A DNA stretch of 64,000 nt from Sulfitobacter sp. THAF37 (GTDB taxonomy: Bacteria; Pseudomonadota; Alphaproteobacteria; Rhodobacterales; Rhodobacteraceae), in NCBI RefSeq assembly GCF_009363555.1, contig NZ_CP045372.1, forward strand, positions 3,173,501 through 3,237,500, written 5' to 3'. Positions 55,664-63,538 of the stretch are shown here, piece by piece. The stretch's first letter is position 1. Each line of letters opens with the position of its first letter. A model generated the notes under the pieces. The model was not told the DNA's origin and searched no databases. It saw only the letters and a program-made list of their open reading frames with translations. The translations under genes were made by a program, and so were the position numbers.

Positions 55664-56947
55664 CTACTCCAGATGTTTGCGCAGGCGGCGCACCATCCAC
55701 CACACCCCTGCCACCACGGGCAGGGTCACTGCCGCTGTCAGCAATCCTTTGCCGATACCGGTCGCTTCGGCCACCGGATAAAGCAGATAGCCCGCCAGCG
55801 ACACCGCGTAATAGCTGATTGCCACGACCGACAACCCCTCAACCGTGTGTTGAAGGCGCAGTTGCAGGTCGGCCCGCTTGTCCATGCTGGCCAGGATCGC
55901 CTGGTTCTGGGCAGACCGGTCCACATCAACCCGGGTCCGCAACAGCTCGGACGCGCGGATGGACCGGCCCGACACGGTCTCCAGCCGCCGCTCCGCCGAT
56001 TGGACGGTCCGCATCGCGGGCTCATAGCGCCGCATCATGAATTCGGATAGACCCTGCTGCCCCCTGAACCGCGTTTCGCGCAACACGGCGATGCGCTGGT
56101 CCACAATCGCCTTGTAGGCGCCCGTCGCACCAAAGCGGAAGGCCGATTGCGCTGCCAGCGTCTCAAGCTCAACCGAAATATCCAGAAGCGCGTTCAGCGT
56201 GTCTTCCGCGACGGAGGCGGGGCCGCGCATCCCGGCCATCAGCTTGGTCAGCTGGTCGTCCAGCGCGTTCAGCTTTGGGCCGATGTCGCGCACCATGGCA
56301 AAGCCTACCATCGAGGCGGCCTTGTATAGCTCGATCTCGCAGAGGCGCTGGACAATCCGCCCGACCCGGCGGCAATCGGCCTTGGGATCGGCGAAGACGG
56401 CGATGCGCATGTGACCGGACGAATCGATGCGGAAATCGCTGGCCACCACCGCCATCCCTTCCAGCACATCGGCCACCGCCAGGCTTTCCGGGACGAACCA
56501 GTCGCGCAGCCGCGCGGAAATGGTCTCATCCGTTTCGGGCCGCGGCATGATGCGCAGCAGCGCCGAGGTGATCCGCCCGCCCGGCGCATCGGCCAGCCAG
56601 TAGTCAGGAAAGACGTCGAATTCTGAGGGATCGAAGGGCCGCTCGCTCAGGTCGTCGCGGAACACGGTATAGGTGACGAATTCGGTGTGCTGCTCCCACT
56701 TGAGCCGGTACTTCCCCAGCTCGCCGAAATAATGCGTGGCCGTGGCGTCCGGACGGGGCGCGCCGTAATGATCCAGCAAGGCGCGCAGATGCGCAAGATC
56801 CGCCGACTTGTCGCGCGACGCCGCGTCCTTTGGCTGCTTGATCGCAAGAAAGACAGCCGTGGCCGGAGCTGACAGCGTGGGAAACGGGCGCGCGTGCAAC
56901 TCACCAGTGAGCGCGTAGCGCAGGGGATAATCCTTGATCGGGGCCAT
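55664..56947 (-). CDS. DUF3422 family protein
   Basis: About 427 residues. The conserved N-terminus PLRYALTGELHARPFPTL, the middle ADPKADCRRVGRIVQRLCEI and two C-terminal membrane helices (about 375-395 and 400-425) fit DUF3422, a family of membrane-associated proteins of unknown function. Start at 56947 (MAPIKDYPLRYALTGELHAR) is chosen because the conserved region begins there and GGACGGAC lies upstream; 56971 would add MQLLDGHA. Convergent with the peptide transporter. Confidence 0.87.
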   Translation of the reverse strand: MAPIKDYPLRYALTGELHARPFPTLSAPATAVFLAIKQPKDAASRDKSADLAHLRALLDHYGAPRPDATATHYFGELGKYRLKWEQHTEFVTYTVFRDDLSERPFDPSEFDVFPDYWLADAPGGRITSALLRIMPRPETDETISARLRDWFVPESLAVADVLEGMAVVASDFRIDSSGHMRIAVFADPKADCRRVGRIVQRLCEIELYKAASMVGFAMVRDIGPKLNALDDQLTKLMAGMRGPASVAEDTLNALLDISVELETLAAQSAFRFGATGAYKAIVDQRIAVLRETRFRGQQGLSEFMMRRYEPAMRTVQSAERRLETVSGRSIRASELLRTRVDVDRSAQNQAILASMDKRADLQLRLQHTVEGLSVVAISYYAVSLAGYLLYPVAEATGIGKGLLTAAVTLPVVAGVWWMVRRLRKHLE

Positions 56948-56998
56948 GGCGTGTCCGTCCAGCAATTGCATTTCGACGGAACATAGGGGAGTTTTTCA

Positions 56999-57054
56999 GT
57001 TTTAGCCAAGAAAACTTATTTTATTCAACATGTTGCCGGTACACCAAGGTATAC
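56999..57054 (-). promoter_or_regulatory. Promoter and palindrome upstream of the DUF3422 gene
   Basis: On the minus strand TTGAAT (57028-57023) and TAAAAC (57004-56999) are spaced by 18 bases, the best promoter pair in the gap. About 10 bases upstream of the -35 is GTATACCTTGGTGTAC (57054-57039), a near-perfect palindrome of 16 bases (GTA and TAC arms, ACC and GGT inside), a possible activator or repressor site. Read by eye only. Confidence 0.4.
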
Positions 57055-57102
57055 TGACACGCCATGCGGGATCGGGTAATCGCCGGGGTCCGCGCCGAAG
57101 GC

Positions 57103-57483
57103 TCAGTCCCCTGTCGCATCGAATACCTCCAGCGCCGCATTCAGCCCGTTGATCGCCGCAGGCATGCCCGCATAGACCGACATCTGCCAGATCGCCTCCA
57201 CGATCTCGCGTCGCTCTGCCCCGGCGGCGAGGGTATGTTCGATGTTGACCTTCAGCTGCGGACCGGTCCAGCCGCCCATCGCCACCAGTGCGGCCACCGT
57301 GCACAATTGCCGCGTCCGGTTGTCCAGACCGCCGCGGGTGTAGTGCTGCCCGTAGGCCCAGTCGATCAGGCTTTCGGCCATGCCGGGGACAAGGTGGTCG
57401 TATTTGCCCGCCAAAGCCGCTTCCAGACCGGGGTTCATCTCGGCCACATGAGCGCGGCCACGTTCCAAGGTTGCATCGCTCAT
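57103..57483 (-). CDS. Carboxymuconolactone decarboxylase family protein
   Basis: 126 residues of the CMD-like fold: LDNRTRQLCTVAALVAMGGW and TLAAGAERREIVEAIWQMSV. Only one cysteine is visible in the core, not the CxxC of AhpD, so no peroxidase activity is predicted. The ATG overlaps the MerR gene stop by four bases; the MerR regulator probably controls it. The true reaction (gamma-carboxymuconolactone decarboxylation or another) cannot be told. Confidence 0.85.
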   Translation of the reverse strand: MSDATLERGRAHVAEMNPGLEAALAGKYDHLVPGMAESLIDWAYGQHYTRGGLDNRTRQLCTVAALVAMGGWTGPQLKVNIEHTLAAGAERREIVEAIWQMSVYAGMPAAINGLNAALEVFDATGD

Positions 57484-57854
57484 ATCTGTGGTGTCTCCGT
57501 TTCAGCCTCAAGTGTTTCATAAAGCGCGACCTTGTGGTCCATCAGCGCCATTGTCCGCTGCATCAGCTGCAGTTTTTCGCGGATCACGGCGCGGTGCGCC
57601 TTTAACATCTCGCGGCGGGCGCGCAGGGTGCTGTCGCCCTGCTGGCGCAGTTTGGCATACCGAATGCGGTCAGACTGCTTCATGCCGGTGGCATTGAGCT
57701 GTTCGAGAAAACCGACCCAGCCCAGAACATCCTCGCCATAGACCCGCCTGCCCGCGTCGTTGCGCGCCGGTGGTGAGATCAGGCCGATCTTTTCGTAGAA
57801 CCGCAGCGTGTCGATGCTGAGCCCGGTGCGGTCGGATACTTCGCCGATCATCAT
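57480..57854 (-). CDS. MerR-family transcriptional regulator
   Basis: 124 residues. The N-terminal winged helix reads MIGEVSDRTGLSIDTLRFYE followed by KIGLISP, and a long coiled-coil dimer helix follows (ARREMLKAHRAVIREKLQLM). No cysteine exists in the protein, so it is not a metal or oxidative sensor of the classical MerR/SoxR type; it resembles the short AdhR/NmlR-like subgroup. Start at 57854 with GGAG seven bases upstream. It overlaps the CMD gene. Confidence 0.9.
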   Translation of the reverse strand: MMIGEVSDRTGLSIDTLRFYEKIGLISPPARNDAGRRVYGEDVLGWVGFLEQLNATGMKQSDRIRYAKLRQQGDSTLRARREMLKAHRAVIREKLQLMQRTMALMDHKVALYETLEAETETPQI

Positions 57855-57886
57855 GTCGCTGCTCCTTTTTTCAAGGTCACGAATCG

Positions 57887-57917
57887 ACTGTACAAGCTGG
57901 AGTGCACTCCAGCTCAA
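57887..57917 (-). promoter_or_regulatory. MerR-type promoter with 20-bp palindrome in a 19-bp spacer
   Basis: On the minus strand -35 TTGAGC (57917-57912) and -10 TACAGT (57892-57887) are 19 bases apart, two longer than optimum, and the spacer contains most of the perfect 20-base palindrome AGCTGGAGTGCACTCCAGCT (57895-57914). This is the geometry of promoters activated by MerR proteins that untwist the spacer. It stands 33 bases upstream of the merR-like start and so should be autoregulatory and control the CMD gene too. Very likely, given the geometry. Confidence 0.75.
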
Positions 57918-57982
57918 GCGGATTTTTCAACGGTGCCGGTATTTTCAGAAACCCCGACCGTTTTCATCCAGCCTCTGGCCCT

Positions 57983-58017
57983 GAACAGAAAACACCCCGC
58001 TCTGTCGAGCGAGGTGT
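57983..58017 (-). terminator. Rho-independent terminator downstream of pntB
   Basis: On the minus strand ACACCTCGCTC-GACA-GAGCGGGGTGT: ten pairs out of eleven with one mismatch (58017-57992), followed by TTTCTGTT. It lies about 158 bases after the pntB stop, so pntAB would carry a structured 3' region. A terminator on the opposite strand is not supported because no T-run follows there. Confidence 0.6.
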
Positions 58018-58160
58018 CCTGACCTGGCGCCGGAGATCGCAGCACTCCGCACCGATTTCTTGGAACGATCGCCTACGGCATCCGACCGGGTACCTGGAGC
58101 CTTAGGCATCACGTACCGCGTTGAAATCCCCGATTTCAGGCCGCGCTACGTGAGCCGGGT
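58018..58160 (-). ncRNA. Structured 3' region of pntB (candidate small RNA)
   Basis: The 158 bases between pntB and its terminator have no open frame. A long hairpin at 58105-58156 pairs GGC-TCACGTA-CGCG-(T)GAAATC with GATTTCA-CGCG-TACGTGA-GCC, 20 pairs with small bulges and a 3-base loop. Additional stems: CGGAG-(9)-CTCCG (58031-58049), GCC-TAC-GGC (58071-58079) and GCC-TTA-GGC (58099-58107). The strand is assigned by the terminator. It may be a 3'-UTR-derived small RNA or a stability element. I could not match it to a known RNA family. Confidence 0.4.
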
Positions 58161-58174
58161 CATCGCATGACGAT

Positions 58175-59665
58175 CTAGTCGATCAGCGGCAGCAGTTTAT
58201 CCAGGCTGGCCTTCGCATCACCGTAGAACATCCGCGTGTTGTCCTTGAAGAACAGCGGATTCTCGATCCCGGAATACCCGGTGCCCTGCCCGCGCTTCGA
58301 GACGAAGACAGTCTTGGCTTTCCAGCACTCCAGCACCGGCATGCCCGCGATGGGGCTGTTGGGGTCGTCCTGTGCCGCCGGGTTCACGATGTCGTTGGAG
58401 CCGATCACGATGGCAACGTCCGTGTCCGGGAAATCGTCGTTGATCTCGTCCATCTCCATCACGATGTCATAGGGCACCTTGGCTTCGGCCAGCAGCACGT
58501 TCATGTGCCCCGGCAGACGCCCCGCGACGGGGTGGATGGCAAAGCGGACATTCTTGCCCGCCGCCCGCAGTTTGCGAACCAGCTCTGCCACGCCCTGCTG
58601 GGCCTGCGCCACCGCCATGCCGTAGCCCGGAATGATGATGATGCTGTCTGCCTCGTTCAAGGCCTGCGCAACGCCGTCCGCCTCGATGGCGACCTGTTCG
58701 CCTTCGACGGCCATCTGTTCGCCCGCCGGACCGCCGAAACCGCCCAGGATCACGCTCACGAAGGACCGGTTCATGGCCTTGCACATGATGTAGGACAGGA
58801 TCGCACCCGAAGAGCCCACCAGCGCGCCCACGACGATCAGCAGGTCATTGCCAAGGCTGAAGCCGATGGCCGCCGCCGCCCAGCCGGAATAGCTGTTGAG
58901 CATCGACACGACGACCGGCATGTCCGCCCCGCCGATGCCCATGATCAGATGATAGCCAATGAAAAGGGCGCAGAGCGTCAGCAGCAGCAGCGGGAATATC
59001 CCGCCCGAGCCGAGATACCAGATCAGGCAGATGGCCGAGACCGCCGCAGCAGCGATGTTCAGCATGTGCCCGCCCGGCAGTTTCTCGGCTGCCGAATTCA
59101 CCCGACCCGCCAGCTTGCCATAGGCGATGACCGACCCGGTAAAGGTCACGGCACCGATCCAGATGCCCAGGACCAGTTCCACCCGCAGGATGTTGACCTC
59201 GACCTGGGTTTTCTTGGCGACGATCGCGGCAAAGCCCCGGAACTGATCCGCGACCTCCTTGGCCGCGCCGGTCAGCGTGCCGTAGTCCTGCTGCGGAAAC
59301 GGCAGACCCGCGTCGGCAAAGGCCGAGGCCACGCGCCCGATCTCGATATGCGCGTTCAGCCCGACAAAGACCGCCGCAAGGCCGACCAGCGAATGCATCG
59401 CAGCCACCAGTTCGGGCATCTGGGTCATCTGCACACGTTGCGCCAGCTGCATCCCGATCACGCCGCCACCGGCGATCAGGATCAGGGACATCAGCCACAG
59501 CCCGGATCCCGGGCCGATCAGTGTCGCAATGACCGCAAGGGCCATACCGGCGATGCCGTACCATACCGCGCGCTTGGCGCTTTCCTGTCCTGACAGCCCG
59601 CCAAGCGACAGAATGAACAGGACGGCTGCGACCACATATGCCGCTGTTGTAAAACCGAATTCCAT
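58175..59665 (-). CDS. pntB: NAD(P) transhydrogenase subunit beta
   Basis: Membrane and NADP(H)-binding part of the proton-driven transhydrogenase that makes NADPH from NADH. 496 residues: nine or so membrane helices in residues 1-280, then the dIII domain with [20 protein letters not shown] (Rossmann nucleotide site), [20 protein letters not shown] and [20 protein letters not shown]. The C-terminus [14 protein letters not shown] is conserved. 16 bases after pntA. Confidence 0.96.
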   Translation of the reverse strand: MEFGFTTAAYVVAAVLFILSLGGLSGQESAKRAVWYGIAGMALAVIATLIGPGSGLWLMSLILIAGGGVIGMQLAQRVQMTQMPELVAAMHSLVGLAAVFVGLNAHIEIGRVASAFADAGLPFPQQDYGTLTGAAKEVADQFRGFAAIVAKKTQVEVNILRVELVLGIWIGAVTFTGSVIAYGKLAGRVNSAAEKLPGGHMLNIAAAAVSAICLIWYLGSGGIFPLLLLTLCALFIGYHLIMGIGGADMPVVVSMLNSYSGWAAAAIGFSLGNDLLIVVGALVGSSGAILSYIMCKAMNRSFVSVILGGFGGPAGEQMAVEGEQVAIEADGVAQALNEADSIIIIPGYGMAVAQAQQGVAELVRKLRAAGKNVRFAIHPVAGRLPGHMNVLLAEAKVPYDIVMEMDEINDDFPDTDVAIVIGSNDIVNPAAQDDPNSPIAGMPVLECWKAKTVFVSKRGQGTGYSGIENPLFFKDNTRMFYGDAKASLDKLLPLID

Positions 59666-59681
59666 TGTTTCTTCTCCGCTC

Positions 59682-61256
59682 TCAGGACTTCTGGAACATG
59701 GCGAGCATACGCCGCGTCACCATGAATCCGCCGAATATGTTGATGCCCGCCATAAAGACCGACAGCGCCGCGAGCAGCACCACGATGAAGGAACTTGACC
59801 CGATCTGCATCAACGCGCCGAGGATGATGATCGACGAGATCGCATTGGTCACGGCCATCAGCGGGGTGTGCAGCGAATGCGCGACGCCCCAGATCACCTG
59901 GAACCCGACGAATACCGCCAGCACGAAGACGATAAAATGCTGCATGAAGCTGGCGGGCGCAACCAGCCCGACGCCCAGGATAAGCGCGCCGCCGACAGCC
60001 AGCAGCGTCACCTGATTGCGGGTCTGCGCCTTGAAGGCCGCAAGTTCCTGCGCCGCCTTTTCCTCGGCGGTCAGCTCTTTGACCTTTTCCTTTTTCGGTG
60101 CCGCCGCAATGGCCGACACCTTGGGTTTCGGTGGCGGGAATGTGACTTCCTTGCCGTGGGCGATGGTGGCGCCACGGATCACGTCGTCATCCATGTTGTG
60201 ATTGATGACACCGTCTTTCTCGGGGGTGAGATCGGTCATCAGGTGGCGGATGTTGGTCGCGAACAGAGTGGAGGATTGTGTGGCCATCCGGCTGGGGAAA
60301 TCGGTGTAACCGATGATGGTCACGCCGTTGTCGGTCACGATCTTCTCGTCCGCCACGGTCAGCTTGCAGTTGCCACCCTTTTCGGCGGCAAGGTCGACGA
60401 TGACGCTGCCCGGTTTCATGGATTTGACCATGTCCTCGGTCCACAGCTCCGGCGCCTCGCGGTTCGGGATCAGCGCGGTGGTGATCACGATGTCCATGTC
60501 CGGGGCCAGTTCGCGGAACTTGGCCAGCTGCGCCTCGCGGAACTCGGGCGAGGAAACGGAAGCGTAGCCGCCCGAGGCCGACCCGTCCTGCTGTTCTTCC
60601 TCGAAGTCCAGATAAACGAACTCGGCGCCCATGCTCTCGACCTGCTCGGCCACTTCGGGCCGCACGTCAAAGGCATAGGTGATCGCGCCCAGCGAGGTCG
60701 ATGTGCCGATGGCGGCCAGACCGGCAACGCCCGCCCCCACCACCAGAACCCTGGCCGGGGGCACCTTGCCCGCCGCCGTGATCTGCCCGGTGAAGAAACG
60801 GCCAAAGTTGTTGCCTGCCTCGATCACGGCACGGTAGCCCGCGATGTTGGCCATCGACGACAGCGCGTCCATCTTCTGGGCCCGGCTGATGCGGGGGATC
60901 ATCTCCATCGCCACGACGGTCGCACCCTTATCGGCGGCCTGCTTCATCTTGGCTTCATCGGCGACCGGGCTGAAGAAGGAAATCAGCGTCTGCCCGTCGC
61001 GCAACCGCTTCATCTCCGCATCGGAGGGGGTGCGCACCTTGGCCACGATATCTGCGGCTTTCCAAAGGGCCGCGGCGGTCTTGACGACTTCGACGCCCGC
61101 TTCCTTGTAGGCGGCATCGTCGAAACCGGCTGCCATACCTGCGCCCGTTTCGATCACGCAGTCATGCCCCAGCTTCTGAAGCTGCTGCGCGGACTCCGGC
61201 GTCATGGCGACGCGGTTCTCACCCTCAAATATTTCCTTCGGCGTACCGATCTTCAC
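59682..61256 (-). CDS. pntA: NAD(P) transhydrogenase subunit alpha (GTG start)
   Basis: NAD(H)-binding subunit of the transhydrogenase. 524 residues. The dI domain starts [20 protein letters not shown] and has [20 protein letters not shown] (nucleotide site); three or four membrane helices at the C-terminus carry [20 protein letters not shown] and [19 protein letters not shown] sequence. Fused single-chain alpha, as in enterobacteria, not split into A1/A2. Start GTG at 61256 (AAGAATAGTGAAG) with GGGGGAAG upstream; an ATG further upstream (61289) would add an unrelated 11 residues. Confidence 0.95.
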   Translation of the reverse strand: MKIGTPKEIFEGENRVAMTPESAQQLQKLGHDCVIETGAGMAAGFDDAAYKEAGVEVVKTAAALWKAADIVAKVRTPSDAEMKRLRDGQTLISFFSPVADEAKMKQAADKGATVVAMEMIPRISRAQKMDALSSMANIAGYRAVIEAGNNFGRFFTGQITAAGKVPPARVLVVGAGVAGLAAIGTSTSLGAITYAFDVRPEVAEQVESMGAEFVYLDFEEEQQDGSASGGYASVSSPEFREAQLAKFRELAPDMDIVITTALIPNREAPELWTEDMVKSMKPGSVIVDLAAEKGGNCKLTVADEKIVTDNGVTIIGYTDFPSRMATQSSTLFATNIRHLMTDLTPEKDGVINHNMDDDVIRGATIAHGKEVTFPPPKPKVSAIAAAPKKEKVKELTAEEKAAQELAAFKAQTRNQVTLLAVGGALILGVGLVAPASFMQHFIVFVLAVFVGFQVIWGVAHSLHTPLMAVTNAISSIIILGALMQIGSSSFIVVLLAALSVFMAGINIFGGFMVTRRMLAMFQKS

Positions 61257-61610
61257 TATTCTTCCCCCATTCTGGTCAGGCAGGCCCATGCGGATAGGTC
61301 CTGCACCTCAAGCACTTACCGTGCAGCCCCCTGATCCACAAGCAAAACACCAGCTTTCAAGCAGTGTTGGCGGTGCGGGCAGCGGGCGTATCGCCCAATT
61401 TCCGGGCAACATCACGGATTTCACTTCGAAACTTTATTTCATGTTGCACTGCAGCGACGCAACAATGAAACACGAGTTGCAGCAAGTTTTTGCAGGCGAC
61501 ATTGCGTCACAGCCCAAGGCTCTGCTCTCGTCCGGTTGGCTGACGTCGCCGATTTTCCGCCCCTGACGGAGTTAACCCTGCATTAACCTTGAACCGGCAA
61601 GCTTCGACGC
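61257..61610. promoter_or_regulatory. Divergent region between pntA and the RAYT-like gene
   Basis: 354 bases with no supported gene. It must hold the pntA promoter (minus). At 61441-61490 is a cluster of TGC/GCA-containing palindromic words: GTTGCACTGCAGC (61443-61455), GACGCAACAATG, and GAGTTGCAGCAAG. The CTGCAG centre and TTGC/GCAA arms resemble sites of the PHA-synthesis repressor PhaR of this lineage, but the match is loose and unproven. An open plus-strand frame of 120 codons at 61204-61566 overlaps pntA and shows no features; I reject it as a gene. Confidence 0.35.
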
Positions 61611-62213
61611 ATGTCATGGCATATCGGCAACCGCGCTGGCGGCACCTATTTCTTTACCGTCCGGCTGGCGGACGCGGAGAGCGACGCGCTGGTCAGGTGC
61701 ATCGCCGATTTGCGCCGAGCCATGCGCCATACGTTGAACCATCATCCCTTGCGGATTGACGCCATTGCCGTGTTGCCCGCCGTGATCCACACGATCTGGA
61801 CGCTGCCGGCAGATCGCGCCGGTTATTCCAACCGCATCGGCATGCTAAAGGCCAAATTCTCCCGCAGCATGCCGATGCCCGGGCATCGCACGCCGGCGCA
61901 GATCGCGCGGGGGGAAAAGGGAATTTGGCAGCGGCGATTCTGGGAGCACAGGATCTGCGATCAAGCCGACTTCGACCGGCATCGCGACCTCGTTCATCTC
62001 AGCCCCGTGCACGCCGGACTTGTCCAAAAACCGCAGGATTGGCCACACAGTTCGGTGCACCGGGATCTAAGGCGCGGGGTTCAGCCGCCGGACTTTGATC
62101 CGGCTGCCTTCCCGCCACGGCCTGCCACCCGCCGCGACCTGCCGAGGGATGTCATTTTGCAGTCGTCACGGCACGGCCAGCGACCCGGTTCAGACAGCTT
62201 TCAGCGTCGGTGA
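61611..62213 (+). pseudogene. REP-associated tyrosine transposase-like (RAYT) gene with lost catalytic residues
   Basis: 200 residues of the IS200-like Y1-transposase family. Clear family segments: GTYFFTVRLADAES, RIDAIAVLPAVIHTIWTLPA, EKGIWQRRFWEHRI and AGLVQKPQDWPHSSVHRDLR. The catalytic HUH pair is normally DHxH in PDHxHCIWTLP; here it is Ala57-Val58-Ile59-His60, so the first His is lost. The catalytic Tyr region (usually DYIHxNPV) reads DLVHLSPV with Leu127 in place of Tyr and Ser in place of Asn. The reading frame is intact, so it may be a domesticated DNA-binding remnant rather than a dead gene. I see no REP repeats next to it. Confidence 0.7.
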
Positions 62214-62966
62214 CACCTCGCCCGCCGCCCAGCTGCGCACCGCATCACCAAAAGACTGGAAAAGCACGCGCGACACAGGGTCTTCTGCCGCGTTCCATTC
62301 CGGGTGCCACTGCACCGAAAGGGTGAACCCGCTGGCCCCCTTGACGAAAATTGCTTCCGGCGTGCCGTCGTCGGCGTAGCCGTCGATCACGATCCGCGCG
62401 CCGGGCGTCTTGATCCCCTGCCCGTGCAGCGTGTTGGTGCGCACCTTCTGCGCGCCCATCAACTGGTGGAATACGCCGCCTTCGGAAAAGGTCACGTCAT
62501 GGCGCAGTTCGAATTTTTCCTCGATCGTGCCATCGGGCGGCATCCGGTGGTTCATCCGGCCGGGCAGATCCCGGATTTCGGGATAAAGCGTGCCCCCCAT
62601 CGCCACGTTGACCTCCTGAAAGCCGCGGCAGACCCCAAAGAACGGCTGGCCCCGTTCAACGCAGGCGCGGATCAGCGGCAACGCGATGGCATCGCGCGCG
62701 CGGTCGAAATCTCCGTGCGCTTCCGTCGCCGCCTCGCCATATTCTTCGGGGTGGACATTGGGCCGTCCGCCCGTGAACAGGAAGCCGTCGCAGGTGTCCA
62801 TGAGTTCGGCCAGCGACATGTGTCGCGGGTCGGCGGGAATAATGAACGGAACGCAGTCAGAGACCTGTGAAATCGCCTCCGTGTTCATCTGGCCCCCGGC
62901 ATGGACCTTGTACTGATCGTTGATCAGCTGGGAATTTCCGATTATGCCGACGACGGGACGGGCCAT
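62190..62966 (-). CDS. Gamma-glutamyl-gamma-aminobutyrate hydrolase family (peptidase C26)
   Basis: 258 residues of class I glutamine amidotransferase fold with catalytic Cys113 in FFGVCRGFQEVN and His221-x-Glu223 in VQWHPEW; the triad is complete. Homologues such as PuuD hydrolyse gamma-glutamyl-GABA in putrescine degradation, and others act on related gamma-glutamyl compounds, so the substrate is inferred. Its 3' end overlaps the end of the RAYT-like gene on the other strand by 24 bases. Confidence 0.9.
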   Translation of the reverse strand: MARPVVGIIGNSQLINDQYKVHAGGQMNTEAISQVSDCVPFIIPADPRHMSLAELMDTCDGFLFTGGRPNVHPEEYGEAATEAHGDFDRARDAIALPLIRACVERGQPFFGVCRGFQEVNVAMGGTLYPEIRDLPGRMNHRMPPDGTIEEKFELRHDVTFSEGGVFHQLMGAQKVRTNTLHGQGIKTPGARIVIDGYADDGTPEAIFVKGASGFTLSVQWHPEWNAAEDPVSRVLFQSFGDAVRSWAAGEVSPTLKAV

Positions 62967-63032
62967 GGGTCACCTTCTGTTGCTGCATATGCACAAACAT
63001 AGGCGATGCCTGCCCCGCGCTCAAGCATCCCG

Positions 63033-63458
63033 TCAGATTTCCCCCTGCAACCCGGCCGCTTCGATCCCCGCCACGGCGCATTCCGCATCTTTTTCAGACG
63101 TATCGCCCGTCACCCCGACGGCGCCGACCACGGCGCCCTTGCGGTCGCGCAGCAGCACGCCGCCCGGCACCGGGACCACCTGGCCACCGTAGACCCCGTT
63201 GACCGCCGCCATGAAATAGGCCTGATCCTCGGCCCGCTTCATCTGGGCCGTGCCCGCCATGCCCAGCATCACCGCGCCATAGGCCTTGCCGTGTGCGATT
63301 GCAAAGCGCCCCGGCGCAGCGCCATCTTCACGCTCGAACGCCTGCACGTGGCCGCCTGCGTCCAGCACCACCACCGACAGAGGTTTCAGGTCCATCTCGC
63401 GGCCTTTCTCCAAGGCCTTGCGGATGATCGTGCGGGCTTTTCTCAATGATACGGCCAT
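63033..63458 (-). CDS. glcG: GlcG/HbpS-type heme-binding family protein
   Basis: 141 residues. Family signature: PLSVVVLDAGGHVQAFERED, GRFAIAHGKAYGAVMLGMAG, GGQVVPVPGGVLLRDRKGAVVGAVGVTGD. GlcG proteins accompany the glycolate-utilization (glc) genes; the HbpS group binds heme. Here it lies 80 bases downstream of malate synthase G, the enzyme that uses glyoxylate, so a link to glycolate metabolism is likely. The N-terminus (MAVSLRKARTIIRKALEKGR) is the usual start. Confidence 0.85.
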   Translation of the reverse strand: MAVSLRKARTIIRKALEKGREMDLKPLSVVVLDAGGHVQAFEREDGAAPGRFAIAHGKAYGAVMLGMAGTAQMKRAEDQAYFMAAVNGVYGGQVVPVPGGVLLRDRKGAVVGAVGVTGDTSEKDAECAVAGIEAAGLQGEI

Positions 63459-63490
63459 CAGGCCCTCCTCTTTCTTATCTGGGGTCGTTG

Positions 63491-63510
63491 CCCCCGGTAT
63501 CTGGGGCCAG
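63491..63510. repeat. Partial copy of the CCCCCGGTAT intergenic element
   Basis: The 80-base spacer between glcG and glcB contains a small stem GGGG-TCGTTG-CCCC (63481-63494) and CCCCCGGTATCTGGGG, whose first ten bases match the reversed element at 29141-29158. Weak evidence for the same dispersed repeat. Confidence 0.3.
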
Positions 63511-63538
63511 CGCGCCCCATGCGTCTCTTCGCCCGCGC

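Noticed and set aside
57902..58105. 67-codon plus-strand frame between MerR promoter and pntB
   Set aside because: It begins inside the MerR operator and runs through the terminator and structured region; no ribosome-binding site.
58018..58160. Identification as 6S, SRP or tmRNA
   Set aside because: No GGAAGGAAGCAG (SRP), no tRNA-like CCA end, and no 6S-type central bubble arrangement that I recognise; kept only as an unassigned structured region.
61204..61566. 120-codon plus-strand frame in the pntA upstream region
   Set aside because: Overlaps the pntA start, has no ribosome-binding site or domain, and low-complexity composition.
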